64,000 bases of DNA from Actinocatenispora comari (GTDB lineage: Bacteria > Actinomycetota > Actinomycetes > Mycobacteriales > Micromonosporaceae), in NCBI RefSeq assembly GCF_017312725.1, contig NZ_BOPO01000107.1:1-64000 (forward strand). The letters run 5' to 3'. The translations under genes and the position numbers were made by a program. Shown here in pieces: positions 1 through 8,638 of this stretch. The first letter of the stretch is position 1. Each line of letters begins with the position of its first letter. The notes beneath the pieces are model-generated. The model saw nothing but the letters and a program-made list of their open reading frames with translations, was not told the origin of the DNA and ran no database searches.

Positions 1-285
1 CCCGTCGTCGCCTTGGTAGGCCACTACCCCACCAACAAGCTGATAGGCCGCGAGTCCATCCCCAGCCGGTAAAACCCTTTCCACACCATCCCATGCGAGA
101 CAATGTGAATACCCGGTATTAGCCCCGGTTTCCCGGGGTTATCCCGAAGCTGAAGGCAGGTTACTCACGTGTTACTCACCCGTTCGCCGCTCGAGTACCC
201 CCGAAAGGGCCTTTCCGCTCGACTTGCATGTGTTAAGCACGCCGCCAGCGTTCGTCCTGAGCCAGGATCAAACTCTCCACCAAAA
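1..285 (-). rRNA. rrs: 16S ribosomal RNA, 5' end only
   Basis: On the minus strand the sequence carries the bacterial 16S start (AGAGTTTGATCCTGGCTCAG, at 256-275) followed by the universal GACGAACGCTGGCGGC and ACATGCAAGTCGAGCGG stretches. The gene runs off the left edge of the window, so only about the first 285 nt are present. The variable region near 60-130 and the GGTGAGTAACACGTGAGTAACCTGCC block are actinobacterial in style. The 5' boundary is approximate, because the mature end is set by processing. Confidence 0.97.
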
Positions 286-420
286 ACTTGAAGAAAATCC
301 CAGCAACACACCCAACCCCCAAAAAAACAAGGGCCAGGCGAACTGCATCAAAGGAACCCCACCACAACCAACCACAACGGCCAGCCATGGCAACGGGGCA
401 AAACTAATGCACTGGCTTTT

Positions 421-456
421 CAACACCCTGTTGAGTTCTCAAGAAACAAACGCACA
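421..456 (-). promoter_or_regulatory. rrn leader antitermination/processing motif
   Basis: Reading the minus strand, the block TTGTTTCTTGAGAACTCAAC and the following AGGGTGTTG is the conserved leader element found upstream of actinobacterial 16S genes. It lies between the proximal rrn promoter and the 16S 5' end. It is normally credited with boxA-like antitermination and with pairing for RNase III processing; that role is from family knowledge. The rest of the leader (286-520) holds AT-rich spacer and no gene. Confidence 0.75.
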
Positions 457-526
457 TCCGAACCATCCGGCTTTCGCCGTCCGCCTCAGGGGCTTTGTTT
501 TGTTGCCGTTTCCGTCTTGCTCGTTT

Positions 527-555
527 AGCTTACCCGGCTGATCTTCCGCGGTCAA
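527..555 (-). promoter_or_regulatory. rrn proximal promoter
   Basis: The minus strand has TTGACC (550-555), a 17-nt spacer and TAAGCT (527-532), a good match to the principal sigma factor consensus. The expected transcription start is near 520, about 235 nt before the 16S 5' end. Placement directly upstream of the conserved leader motif makes it the main rrn promoter candidate. Confidence 0.75.
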
Positions 556-912
556 ATTCGGCCCCGGCGGATCTTTTCGGGCACCCTTGGTCGTTCAGTG
601 CCGAGTGGCTCTGAATTTCCAAGAGAAGGATTTGCAGGCCGGCCATTTTGCCGCGCAGAATCTCCCGGTCGATTTCTCCTGGAGGCTTTGCTCGGCTGCC
701 GTGTCCGGCGCCCTGCTCGTCCAAGCTTACCTGGCCGCTCCCGGGGGCTGCCACCGGGGTCGTAACCCTCGGGCGGAACCTCCGCGACCGACTCGGTCAG
801 CGCACCCCACGCAGGCCGATCAGATCGTCCTTACCTTGGGATGTCCCGCGAGCCGTCCAACCCGGCCGCCTCGGCGGCCCCGGTTTCGTCCGGTGCCCCG
901 CGGGCAGAGAGA

Positions 913-942
913 AAGTTACGCGATGGCAGATCCGGGCGTCAA
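913..942 (-). promoter_or_regulatory. rrn distal promoter candidate
   Basis: The minus strand has TTGACG (937-942), an 18-nt spacer and TAACTT (913-918). It points at the rrn operon and lies about 390 nt upstream of the proximal promoter. Multiple promoters are usual for actinobacterial rrn operons. The stretch 556-912 between the two shows no credible gene; a further -10-like TAAGCT sits at 724-729 without a good -35. Confidence 0.55.
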
Positions 943-996
943 ACCGGGGTCCCGTGTCGGCGCTCACAACCGGTGCGGTGCGCCGACCCGGGCCGC

Positions 997-1416
997 TCAG
1001 TTGCCGGTCAGTACGCCGGCACAGCCGCAGATGACGATCAACAGCAGCAACGCCAGGGCGCCGACGTTGATGGCGATCGCGACGGTCTTGCCGGGCGACT
1101 CCACCTGCTGGTGGCCGATGGCCCCACCCATGTACGCCCACCACGGCGCCGCGTAGAACACCGGGACCTGGGCACCCGGGTACACGTCGACGGGCATGCC
1201 GGCCTGGCCGATGCGCCAGAGGTAGGGCACGTACATCTGGAGGTCGTACCGGCCGGGCTGGACCGGTACCTGGTTCTGCCCCCAGCGGAGCTTGATCTCC
1301 TGGCCGTTCAGGCTCACCCGGGGCGGCGTGAACGCCATCATCCAGGCGAGGAACGGCTTCGTGGTCGTGATGTTGAGGACGGCGCCGGCCTGCGGCGGCT
1401 GCGGGTTCGGTTGCAC
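997..1416 (-). CDS. Conserved hypothetical protein with C-terminal membrane anchor
   Basis: 139 residues. Residues 1-105 form a soluble domain rich in Pro, Trp and Tyr (for example RYDLQMYVPYLWRIG and APWWAYMGG), and residues about 111-133 are one strongly hydrophobic helix ending in an ICGCAG motif. There is no N-terminal signal, so it looks tail-anchored with the main domain in the cytoplasm. The start is GTG. A TAGCGT -10 box lies exactly 6 nt upstream and no Shine-Dalgarno is seen, suggesting a leaderless mRNA. It is the last gene before the rrn promoters. I do not recognise the family and no function can be assigned. Confidence 0.8.
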   Translation of the reverse strand: MQPNPQPPQAGAVLNITTTKPFLAWMMAFTPPRVSLNGQEIKLRWGQNQVPVQPGRYDLQMYVPYLWRIGQAGMPVDVYPGAQVPVFYAAPWWAYMGGAIGHQQVESPGKTVAIAINVGALALLLLIVICGCAGVLTGN

Positions 1417-1531
1417 GCCGGGACGCTAACCGATGCGGTCCAGTGGCGAAAGACCGCTGCCGGGCCGTCCCGGCGGCCGTAGCCGTGCGTTTGCCGACCG
1501 GACACCCGTCGCTGGCCGGGACGGCCGCTTG

Positions 1532-2212
1532 CTAGGCGAGGACGGCGAAGTAGACGGCGACGTGGTGACAGGCGGCGGCGATCAGCGTCGCGGCATGGAA
1601 GAACTCGTGGTGTCCGAACGTGCGGGGCCACGGGTTCGGCCGCTTCAGCGCGTAGCAGAGCGCGCCGAGGCTGTAGACCACGCCGCCGGCGAGCAGCAGC
1701 GCGAACGGCGCCCAGCCGCCGCCGTGCACGATGTCCGGGAACACGAACGCGGCGACCCAGCCGAGCGCGATGTACAGCGGGACCGACAGCCAGCGTGGCG
1801 CGCGCGGCCAGGCCATCTTGAGCGCCACTCCGAGCAGCGCGCCGCCCCAGACCACCGACAGCACGATCAGCGCGGTACGCCGGGGCATCAGCAGCAGGCT
1901 GAACGGGGTGTACGTGCCCGCGATGAACAGGAAGATCATCGAGTGGTCGAGCCGCTTCATCACGGCGTAGCCGCGCGGCCCCCACACGTGCCGGTGGTAG
2001 AGCGCGCTGATGCCGAACAGCCCGCAGGTGGTCACCGAGTAGACCAGGCAGCTGGCGAAGGCGAGCCAGCCGGGCCGGCTCGCGGCCACCGAGCAGAGGA
2101 CGACGCCGCAGACCGCGGCGACGCCGACGGCGTAGGCGTGCAGCCGGCCGCGCATCCGCGGCCGGGCGTACGGATCCTTGCCGGCGGGCGCGCCGAGCGT
2201 GGTGGCGGTCAT
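1532..2212 (-). CDS. trhA: Hemolysin III / PAQR-family membrane protein
   Basis: 226 residues with seven predicted membrane helices. Family signatures are present: SALYHRH (Ser69, His73), LDHSMIFLFIAGTYTPF at 88-104 and HHEFFH (His202 and His206). These are the putative zinc ligands of the HlyIII/adiponectin-receptor superfamily. Members are integral membrane proteins proposed to act as hydrolases or in membrane lipid homeostasis; the hemolysin name is historical. ATG start; a TAGCAT -10 box sits 6 nt upstream with no Shine-Dalgarno, so it is probably leaderless. It follows sdaA after 68 bp on the same strand but appears to have its own promoter. Confidence 0.93.
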   Translation of the reverse strand: MTATTLGAPAGKDPYARPRMRGRLHAYAVGVAAVCGVVLCSVAASRPGWLAFASCLVYSVTTCGLFGISALYHRHVWGPRGYAVMKRLDHSMIFLFIAGTYTPFSLLLMPRRTALIVLSVVWGGALLGVALKMAWPRAPRWLSVPLYIALGWVAAFVFPDIVHGGGWAPFALLLAGGVVYSLGALCYALKRPNPWPRTFGHHEFFHAATLIAAACHHVAVYFAVLA

Positions 2213-2280
2213 CCAGCGATGCTACCCACTAGTAGCCTACGATGGCGTAACCAGGAGGCGAAACTCACCTGGTTCGCAGG

Positions 2281-3651
2281 TCAGCACTCGATCACGTTGA
2301 CCGCGAGGCCGCCGCGCGCGGTCTCCTTGTACTTGACCTTCATGTCGGCGCCGGTCTCCCGCATGGTCTTGATGACCTTGTCCAGCGAGACGTGGTGCCG
2401 CCCGTCGCCGCGCAACGCCATCCGGGCCGCCGTGATCGCCTTGATCGAGGCGACCGCGTTGCGCTCGATGCACGGGATCTGCACCAGCCCGCCGACCGGG
2501 TCGCAGGTCAGGCCCAGGTTGTGCTCCATCGCGATCTCGGCGGCGTTCTCCACCTGCTCGGGCGTACCGCCGAGCACCTCGGCGAGGCCGCCGGCGGCCA
2601 TCGAGCACGCCGACCCGACCTCGCCCTGGCAGCCGACCTCGGCGCCGGAGATCGACGCGTTCTGCTTGAACAGCGCGCCGATCGCCCCGGCGGTGAGCAG
2701 GAACCGGACCACGCCGGCGTCGTCGGAACCGGGGACGAACCGCCAGTAGTAGTGCAGGACCGCCGGGACGATGCCGGCCGCGCCGTTGGTCGGTGCGGTG
2801 ACCACCCGACCGCCGGAGGCGTTCTCCTCGTTGACGGCGAGGGCGAACAGCGTCACCCAGTCCATCACCCGCAGCGGGTCGGTGGTGAAGTGCTCGCCGG
2901 TCAGGGTGCGGTGCATCTCGGCGGCGCGGCGGTGCACCTTCAGGCTGCCGGGCAGGGTGCCCTCGGTCTCGCAGCCGTGCCGGACGCACTCCTGCATGAC
3001 CGCCCAGACGTGCAGCAACTCGGCCCGGATCGCCGGCTCGGTGCGCCAGGACAGCTCGTTGGCGAGCATCACCTCGCTGACCGACAGGCCGGCCGCCGCA
3101 GTCTGGCCGAGCAGCTCGGCACCGGTCGCGAACGGGTAGCGCACCGGGGTGTCGTCCGGCTTGATCCGGTCGGCGCCGCTGGCCGTCTCGTCCACCACGA
3201 ACCCGCCGCCGACCGAGTAGTACGTGCGGGTGCGCAGCACCTCGCCGGTCGCGCCGTACGCCGTGAAGATCATCCCGTTCGGGTGGAACGGCAGCGAGCG
3301 GCGCCGGTGCAACACCAGGTCGTCGCGGTCGTCGAAGGACACCTCGTGGGTACCGAGGACGGTCAGCCGGCCGGCCGCCCGGATCGCCGCGGTCCGGTCG
3401 GCAACGGTGTCGGTGTCGACCGTCTCCGGGTCCTCGCCGGCCAGCCCGAGCAGTACCGCGGCCTCGCTGCCGTGGCCGTGGCCGGTGGCGCCGAGCGACC
3501 CGTACAGCTCGGAGCGGATGCGGGTGGTGCCGGCGAGCACGCCGTCGGCCTTGAGGCCGTGCGCGAACCGGGCCGCGGCGCGCATCGGGCCGACGGTGTG
3601 TGAGCTGGACGGGCCAATGCCGATCTTGAACAGATCGAAGACGCTGATCAC
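2281..3651 (-). CDS. sdaA: L-serine ammonia-lyase (iron-sulfur dependent)
   Basis: 456 residues, the usual length of single-chain L-serine dehydratases, which deaminate L-serine to pyruvate and ammonia in the cytoplasm. The N-terminal beta domain has the SSSHTVGPM motif (residues 15-23). The C-terminal alpha domain has [38 protein letters not shown] and IERN, holding the cysteines that ligate the [4Fe-4S] cluster. GTG start at 3651 is chosen because GGGGGAGAG lies 8 nt upstream and the protein begins [18 protein letters not shown] as in homologues; the reading frame is open much further upstream but without family similarity. The gene is divergent from the MFS gene at 3847. Confidence 0.96.
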   Translation of the reverse strand: MISVFDLFKIGIGPSSSHTVGPMRAAARFAHGLKADGVLAGTTRIRSELYGSLGATGHGHGSEAAVLLGLAGEDPETVDTDTVADRTAAIRAAGRLTVLGTHEVSFDDRDDLVLHRRRSLPFHPNGMIFTAYGATGEVLRTRTYYSVGGGFVVDETASGADRIKPDDTPVRYPFATGAELLGQTAAAGLSVSEVMLANELSWRTEPAIRAELLHVWAVMQECVRHGCETEGTLPGSLKVHRRAAEMHRTLTGEHFTTDPLRVMDWVTLFALAVNEENASGGRVVTAPTNGAAGIVPAVLHYYWRFVPGSDDAGVVRFLLTAGAIGALFKQNASISGAEVGCQGEVGSACSMAAGGLAEVLGGTPEQVENAAEIAMEHNLGLTCDPVGGLVQIPCIERNAVASIKAITAARMALRGDGRHHVSLDKVIKTMRETGADMKVKYKETARGGLAVNVIEC

Positions 3652-3833
3652 CGGGCACTCTCCCCCACGGTCGCCGCGAACGCCCCGCTGCCGCGACCGG
3701 ACCGGGCGCAGACCCCGGCTCAAGGTGGCCGCAACGTTGCAGGCCGATTGTGAGCCTACTGCCCACGTCAGGGGGTTGCGACGTGGTGGACGCAACGCTC
3801 CCGTCGGGTTGCCAAACCCAGGTACTTCCGTTG

Positions 3834-3846
3834 CAGAATAGTTCTG
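3834..3846 (+). promoter_or_regulatory. Inverted repeat abutting MFS start codon, possible MarR operator
   Basis: CAGAA-TAG-TTCTG is a perfect 5-bp inverted repeat that ends on the base before the ATG at 3847, and a further CAGAA half-site follows inside the gene. MarR regulators usually bind such palindromes over their promoters, and a MarR gene is the next gene in this transcription unit. The link is inference from position. Confidence 0.4.
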
Positions 3847-5277
3847 ATGCAGAACGAAGCAGGAGTGCTCCTGGCGGAACGGCCTCGCCCCGAGGCGGTA
3901 CGCGGCTCGCCGCACGCACCCTGGTTCGCGGTCGCGACCGTGTGCCTCGGCGCGTTCATGGGCCAACTGGACGCGAGCATCGTGACGCTCACGTTCCCGG
4001 CACTCGGCCACCAGTTCCACACCTCGCTCGCCGCGATCGAGTGGGTGTCGCTCGGCTACCTGGTCACCCTCGCCGCCCTGCTGGTACCGGCCGGCCGGAT
4101 CTCCGACGCCGCCGGACGCAAGGCGATGTACCTGCTCGGGTTCGCGGTGTTCACCGCCGCCTCGGTCGGCTGCGGGCTGGCACCAACCCTGCCGGTACTG
4201 GTCGCGGCGCGGGTCGCGCAGGCCGTCGGCGCGGCGATGCTGCAGGCCAACTCCGTCGCGCTGATCACCACCAGCGTGCCGGGCAACCGGCTCCGGTCGG
4301 CCCTGGGTACCCAGGCCGCCGCGCAGGCGATCGGGCTCGCGCTCGGGCCGACGGTCGGCGGGCTGCTGGTGCACGGGGCCGGCTGGCGCTGGGTCTTCAT
4401 GATCAACCTGCCGGTCGGGATCGCCGGCCTGATCGCCGGCCGGTACCTACTGCCGCGCACCCGGCACGCCCGGCCGATCGGCCGGTTCGACACCGGCGGC
4501 GTGGTGCTGCTGGGCACCGCGACCACCGCCGCGCTGCTCGCCATCTCCGCCGGCTCCGGGCTGTCCGTACCGGCAGTGATACCGATCGCGGCCGCGGTCC
4601 TGGCCGCCGCCGCGGCCGTCGCGTTCGTCGGGCGGGAACGGCGCGCGGCCGAACCGCTGCTCGCGCTGGACCAGCTGCGCCGGCCGGTACTCGGCGGCGG
4701 GCTGGTCGCGGCGTTGCTCGGCTACCTGGTGCTGTTCGGCCCGCTGGTACTCGGGCCGTACGCGCTCGCCGCCGTCGGGGTCTCCGGCGCCGCGACCGGG
4801 CCGTACCTGACCGCGCTGCCGCTGGGGTTCGCCCTGGCCGCGGTGCTCGGCGGCCGGCTGCTGCCGGCGGGGATGGGCAACCGGGCCCGCGGCGTGCTCG
4901 GGCTCGGGCTCGCGGCGGCCGGCATGGCGGTACCGGCGCTGCTCGGCGCCGCGCCGCCGGTGCTGGTGCCGGCGCTGTTCGCGACCGGGTTCGGGTTGGG
5001 GATCTTCACCCCGGCCAACAACGCCGCGGTGATGGCGGCCGTACCGCACCGGGCGGCCGGGAGCGCCGGCGGGCTGGTCAACACGGCCCGCGCGATGGGC
5101 ACCGCACTCGGGGTCGCGCTGGTCACGCTGGTGCTGCACGTCGGCGGCGGTACCGGGGTGCAATTGTCCAGCGGGCTGCTGGGAATTGTCGCGGCGGCCG
5201 CCGGTATCGTCACGCTGGTCAGCGCGGACCGACCGGGCGCGGGCCGGCCCGGCGCGGGGGTGCCGACCGGGAAATGA
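3847..5277 (+). CDS. MFS drug-efflux transporter, DHA2/EmrB-QacA type
   Basis: 476 residues, with about 14 hydrophobic segments. Motif A appears as [14 protein letters not shown] (about 77-90), [16 protein letters not shown] near 39-54 is the DHA2-type first helix with the conserved Asp, and [13 protein letters not shown] near 179-191 is the typical WRWIFLINVP motif. It is a proton-driven exporter of the inner membrane, substrate unknown. A MarR-family regulator follows 42 bp downstream on the same strand, the common arrangement for a drug-responsive efflux operon. The start is the ATG next to an inverted repeat and a weak CAGAAT -10, so the mRNA may be leaderless. Confidence 0.93.
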   Translation: MQNEAGVLLAERPRPEAVRGSPHAPWFAVATVCLGAFMGQLDASIVTLTFPALGHQFHTSLAAIEWVSLGYLVTLAALLVPAGRISDAAGRKAMYLLGFAVFTAASVGCGLAPTLPVLVAARVAQAVGAAMLQANSVALITTSVPGNRLRSALGTQAAAQAIGLALGPTVGGLLVHGAGWRWVFMINLPVGIAGLIAGRYLLPRTRHARPIGRFDTGGVVLLGTATTAALLAISAGSGLSVPAVIPIAAAVLAAAAAVAFVGRERRAAEPLLALDQLRRPVLGGGLVAALLGYLVLFGPLVLGPYALAAVGVSGAATGPYLTALPLGFALAAVLGGRLLPAGMGNRARGVLGLGLAAAGMAVPALLGAAPPVLVPALFATGFGLGIFTPANNAAVMAAVPHRAAGSAGGLVNTARAMGTALGVALVTLVLHVGGGTGVQLSSGLLGIVAAAAGIVTLVSADRPGAGRPGAGVPTGK

Positions 5278-5319
5278 CCGCGCCGGCGGTCGGCGCCAGC
5301 CGTCGTTCAGTGAGGACCC

Positions 5320-5823
5320 GTGGTGCCCGAGGACAACGACGATCAGGTGGGCCGGCAGCTCGCCGACACCGTGGCCCGGCTGCGCCGGTCGATGCGCCGC
5401 GCCGCCCGCGCGAGCGCCCCCGACAACCCGCTGTCGGTCGCCCAGCTGGAACTGATGAACTGCCTCGCGGCGGCGCCGGGAATCCGACCGAGCGACGTCG
5501 CCCGGCTGCTGCGACTGGCCCCGAACACGGTGACGACGCTGGTCAACGCGCTGGACCGGATCGGCATGGTGGGACGCGAACACGACCCGGACGACCGGCG
5601 TACGGTTCGGCTGACGCTCACCCCGATCGGCGCCGAGGCACTGGCGCGGTCCGAGGACGTCAACAGTCGCATCCTGCGGACCGCCCAGGCACGGCTCGAC
5701 CAGGCGCAGCGGCAGGCACTGCGCACCGCGCTGCCGGCGCTGGTCGAGCTGATCGGCGAGATCGACACGTACACCGCGGCGGGCGCCGATCAGGAGCCGA
5801 ACGAGACCGTCACCGACGTGTAG
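5320..5823 (+). CDS. MarR-family transcriptional regulator
   Basis: 167 residues with the winged-helix fold: recognition region IRPSDVARLLRLAPNTVTTL (about 55-74) and wing REHDPDDRRTVRLTLT (about 87-102) with the conserved DxRR. Two GTG codons in tandem (5320, 5323) can serve as start; the second has better spacing to TGAGGAC at 5311-5317. As the distal gene after the efflux pump it most likely represses that operon and responds to a phenolic or drug-like ligand. The last 34 bp overlap the 3' end of the convergent DUF4230 gene. Confidence 0.93.
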   Translation: MVPEDNDDQVGRQLADTVARLRRSMRRAARASAPDNPLSVAQLELMNCLAAAPGIRPSDVARLLRLAPNTVTTLVNALDRIGMVGREHDPDDRRTVRLTLTPIGAEALARSEDVNSRILRTAQARLDQAQRQALRTALPALVELIGEIDTYTAAGADQEPNETVTDV

Positions 5824-6437
5824 CCGAGCGAGCGCAGCATGCCGGTCAACATCGCCCGGGTGTTGCGTTCGGCCTGGGTGCGCAGCACGCTGTGGCTCGC
5901 CGCGGCGCCGATCTTGCGCTGCGCCAGCGCGTACAGCTCGTGCTGGCGATCCGGGTCGTCGCCGAGGAACGCGCCGATGCGGTCCAGCAGGCCGCGCTGC
6001 TCGGCGACGACGTGGCTGGCCTTTTCGTCGAGGTTCGCCCGCTCCAGCGCGGCGTGCGGCAACCGGACCGTGGCGGCGTGCCCGGACCGGTCGACCCTGA
6101 TGGCGTCCTTGCCGACCCGGTCGAAGTCGACGTACGCGTCGACCGTGCCAGCGGCGACGAACAGCGTCCGGTCGCCCTTGATCACCGGGGACAGGAACTT
6201 CGCCTCGTGCTGCAGGTCGATGATGACCTGGAAGGTGCCGACCGACGCCTCGTAGCGGGACAGGCCACGAATCGACTGGAGCAGCACCGGCTGGCTGCGG
6301 TCGACGGTGCGCTCGGCGAACGGGTTCGGCGGCCACGACACCACGTGCAGCGCCCGTACCACCGTCGCCGCCAGGAGCACGACCAGCAGGACGATCACCA
6401 CGAGCGGCCAGCGTCTGGACCGATGTGTCTCGTCCAT
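5790..6437 (-). CDS. DUF4230 domain protein, membrane anchored
   Basis: 215 residues. A single hydrophobic helix at about 10-30 follows the basic start MDETHRSRRW, giving an N-in anchor with the rest outside the membrane. The body carries the DUF4230 pattern: SRYEASVGTFQVIIDLQHEA, a segment about an imposed value (GDRTLFVAAGTVDAYVDF), then a LPHA and long helical region ending SLGYTSVTVSF. Function of the family is unknown. The 3' end overlaps the MarR gene tail to tail by 34 bp. The start ATG has a GGAGCCGGAG-like purine run upstream. Confidence 0.85.
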   Translation of the reverse strand: MDETHRSRRWPLVVIVLLVVLLAATVVRALHVVSWPPNPFAERTVDRSQPVLLQSIRGLSRYEASVGTFQVIIDLQHEAKFLSPVIKGDRTLFVAAGTVDAYVDFDRVGKDAIRVDRSGHAATVRLPHAALERANLDEKASHVVAEQRGLLDRIGAFLGDDPDRQHELYALAQRKIGAAASHSVLRTQAERNTRAMLTGMLRSLGYTSVTVSFGS

Positions 6438-6626
6438 CTCCGGCTCCTCCGCCGTCGCGTCGACTGCGTGCTTTGTCCGGCACTGTCGAGCCTAGGAGGT
6501 GCCGACCCCGCCCGCCACTCGACCGCTCGTGCTTCGCCGTCCGCGAAAACCGTCTGTCGCGCCGGCCGCCGCGACTAGGGTCTGTTCGGGCGAGCCGCGC
6601 GCGGCTGCCCGAGCGAGGGGGCGACC

Positions 6627-7517
6627 ATGCACTCAGCGACCTCGGACGGTCGGCTGTTCCTGGACGTACGGGGCAAGCCGGGTGCGCCGCCGCTGCTGTA
6701 CCTGCACGGCGGCCCGGGGATGGGCTGCTACGAGTTCATGCAGTGGCAGGGCGACCGGCTCAGCCAGCGGCTGCACGTGATCGGGCTGGACCAGCGCGGC
6801 ACGCTGCGCTCGGCGCCGCTGGCCGACGGCGAGACGCTCGCCGAGTCCGACGTGATCGCCGACTGCGAGGCGCTGCGCGAGTCGATGGGCATCCAGCGGT
6901 GGGCGGTGCTCGGCCACTCGTTCGGCGGCCGGATGGCGCTGCGGTACGCGCACCGGCACCCGGAACGGATCTCCGCGGTGCTGTTCGAGAATCCCGGCTG
7001 GGACCTGGCCGAGGCGGACCGGGCGAAGCTGCTCGCGGCCGCGCCGCTGTTCGCCGAGCTGGGGGATCCGGTGTCGGCGACCCGGTGCCGCAACCTCGCC
7101 GCGGCACCCCGGTTCGAGCGCTGGGAGGTCGTCGACCTGCTGGCCGGCCTCGGCGAACGGCACCTGGAGCTGTACGTGCACCGGCCGGAGGCGCGGTCCC
7201 AGCTCGCCGCGACGCTGGCGAACGCGTTCCCGGCCGAGCTGCGCGACCGCGGCGACGCCGCCGCCCGCCGGCTGCTCGCCGCGCCGGACGTGCTCGCCTC
7301 GATGGTCGGCCTGCTGCCGGGGCTGGCCGTACCGGCGTTGCTGATGAAGGGGCGCTACGACCTGGTGACCGGGCCGTCCCAGCTGGCGGCGTTCCGGGCC
7401 GAGGTGCCGGGCGGGCGGGTCGAGCTGTTCCCGCGCTCGGCGCACTACCCGCAGCTGGAGGAGCCGGAGCTCTACCAGGCGACGGTGCAGGCGTTCGTCA
7501 CCGCGCACGCCCGCTGA
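6627..7517 (+). CDS. Alpha/beta-hydrolase, proline iminopeptidase-like
   Basis: 296 residues. The oxyanion motif HGGPGMG is at 27-33, the nucleophile elbow GHSFGG gives Ser98, the acid is probably Asp245 in KGRYDLVTG and the base His273 in SAHYPQLEEPE. The HGGPG motif is typical of the S33 proline iminopeptidase group, but many members act on esters or small amides, so the substrate is open. There is no signal peptide, so it is cytoplasmic. ATG start with GAGGGGGCGACC upstream. It stands alone, convergent with the small gene at 7593. Confidence 0.92.
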   Translation: MHSATSDGRLFLDVRGKPGAPPLLYLHGGPGMGCYEFMQWQGDRLSQRLHVIGLDQRGTLRSAPLADGETLAESDVIADCEALRESMGIQRWAVLGHSFGGRMALRYAHRHPERISAVLFENPGWDLAEADRAKLLAAAPLFAELGDPVSATRCRNLAAAPRFERWEVVDLLAGLGERHLELYVHRPEARSQLAATLANAFPAELRDRGDAAARRLLAAPDVLASMVGLLPGLAVPALLMKGRYDLVTGPSQLAAFRAEVPGGRVELFPRSAHYPQLEEPELYQATVQAFVTAHAR

Positions 7518-7530
7518 CGCGGGCAGGTCC

Positions 7531-7610
7531 GCTCAGCGGACCAGGCCCGCGGTCAGCGGACGAGGACGCCGGTCAGAGGACCAGGACGCCGGTCAGAGGA
7601 CCAGGACGCG
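7531..7610. repeat. Four tandem 20-bp repeats spanning a stop codon
   Basis: Four consecutive 20-bp units (7531, 7551, 7571 and 7591) of the form GGTCAGAGGACCAGGACGCC; the last two differ at one base. The unit at 7591-7610 contains the last codons and stop (minus strand, stop at 7593-7595) of the 96-residue gene, so the gene's 3' end has been copied in tandem downstream. Confidence 0.95.
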
Positions 7611-7883
7611 GGCGTGGATCGAGGTGCGCTGCTGCAGCGCGGCGCGCAGCGCCCGGTGCAGGCCGTCTTCCAGGTAGAGGGCGCCGGACCACTCGACGAC
7701 GTGCGGGAACAGGTCACCGTAGAAGGTGGAGTCCTCGGCCAGCAGCCGGTCGAGGGCCAGGTTGCGCTTGGTGGTGACGAGCTGGTCGAGGCGGACCGGC
7801 CGGGGCGGGATGTCGGCCCACTGCTTCGTGGACATGCCGTGCTCGGGGTACGGCTTGCCTTCCCGCACCGCCTTGAAGATCAC
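7593..7883 (-). CDS. Conserved small actinobacterial protein of unknown function
   Basis: 96 residues. The text VRLDQLVTTKRNLALDRLL, then EDSTFYGDLFPHVVEWSGAL and YLEDGLHRALRAALQQRTSI, matches a small protein I remember as widely conserved in Actinobacteria. The pattern VxLDQLxTTK plus a final DGxHRAxAA element resembles ParB/sulfiredoxin-type folds, but this is a weak analogy. GTG start at 7883 is chosen from the conserved VIFKAVREG start and a GAAGGG upstream; an in-frame ATG at 8042 gives an unlikely Arg/Pro-rich extension. Its 3' end is part of a 20-bp tandem repeat. Confidence 0.8.
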   Translation of the reverse strand: MIFKAVREGKPYPEHGMSTKQWADIPPRPVRLDQLVTTKRNLALDRLLAEDSTFYGDLFPHVVEWSGALYLEDGLHRALRAALQQRTSIHARVLVL

Positions 7884-8106
7884 GACCTCACGACCCTTCT
7901 CCCCGCCTCGTCCGCTCAACAGAGTAGCGGTCGGGCCGGGACGCGCCCTGCGCGTCGACACCGCGGCGGCTGATCCGCCCGGCGAGCCGGCGACCGGCCG
8001 CCGGGCCACTCGAAGGTTCCCCAACGGCCTCGGGGCAGGCAACCTTTTGTGCGCCGGGACACGTACGTACCGATGACGGGCATCGGCCCCGGCGGGGAGG
8101 CACCGC

Positions 8107-8601
8107 GTGCAACGTACTGACGACGAAGAGTACGGGGAGTTCGTCGAGGCGCGCTACGACGCGCTCCGCCGGTTCGGGTACCTGCTCTGCGGCGACTGGC
8201 ACCTCACCGAGGACGTGGTCGCCGCCGCGCTGACCAAGCTGTACCTGCGCTGGCCCCGGCTGATCCGGGGCGGCAACGCCGACGCGTACGTGCGGCGGAT
8301 CGTGGTGACCTGCCTCGCCGACGAGCGGCGGCGCGGGTTCGCCCGCCGCGAGCGGCCGTCCGAACGCACCCCGGACCGGTTCGTCGCCGACCACGCGGCG
8401 GGCACCACCGACCGGCTCGCCGCCGAGCAGGCCCTCGCCAGCCTCCCGCCACGGCAGCGCGCCGCGATCGTGCTGCGGTACTGGGAGGACCAGTCCATCG
8501 AGCAGACCGCCCGACTGCTCGGCTGCTCGACCGGCACCGTGAAGAGCCAGTGCGCCCGGGGCCTCGCCACCCTGCGTGCGCAGCTGACCGCGACCGCCTG
8601 A
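8107..8601 (+). CDS. SigE-family (actinobacterial) ECF RNA polymerase sigma factor
   Basis: 164 residues. Sigma region 2 covers about residues 9-75 (FVEARYDALRRFGYLLCGDW, then HLTEDVVAAALTKLYLRW), and region 4 about 105-155 (ALASLPPRQRAAIVLRYWED and LGCSTGTVKSQCARGLATL). Length and the R-x-A-x-L-C-GD pattern fit the SigE-family group abundant in Micromonosporaceae and Streptomyces, distinct from mycobacterial SigE. GTG start with GGGGAGG 6-12 nt upstream. The next gene, 37 bp downstream, is a single-pass membrane protein, the usual place for an anti-sigma or signalling partner. Confidence 0.95.
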   Translation: MQRTDDEEYGEFVEARYDALRRFGYLLCGDWHLTEDVVAAALTKLYLRWPRLIRGGNADAYVRRIVVTCLADERRRGFARRERPSERTPDRFVADHAAGTTDRLAAEQALASLPPRQRAAIVLRYWEDQSIEQTARLLGCSTGTVKSQCARGLATLRAQLTATA

Positions 8602-8638
8602 CCCGCCGCCGTACCGACATCGTGGAGCACTGAGCGAG

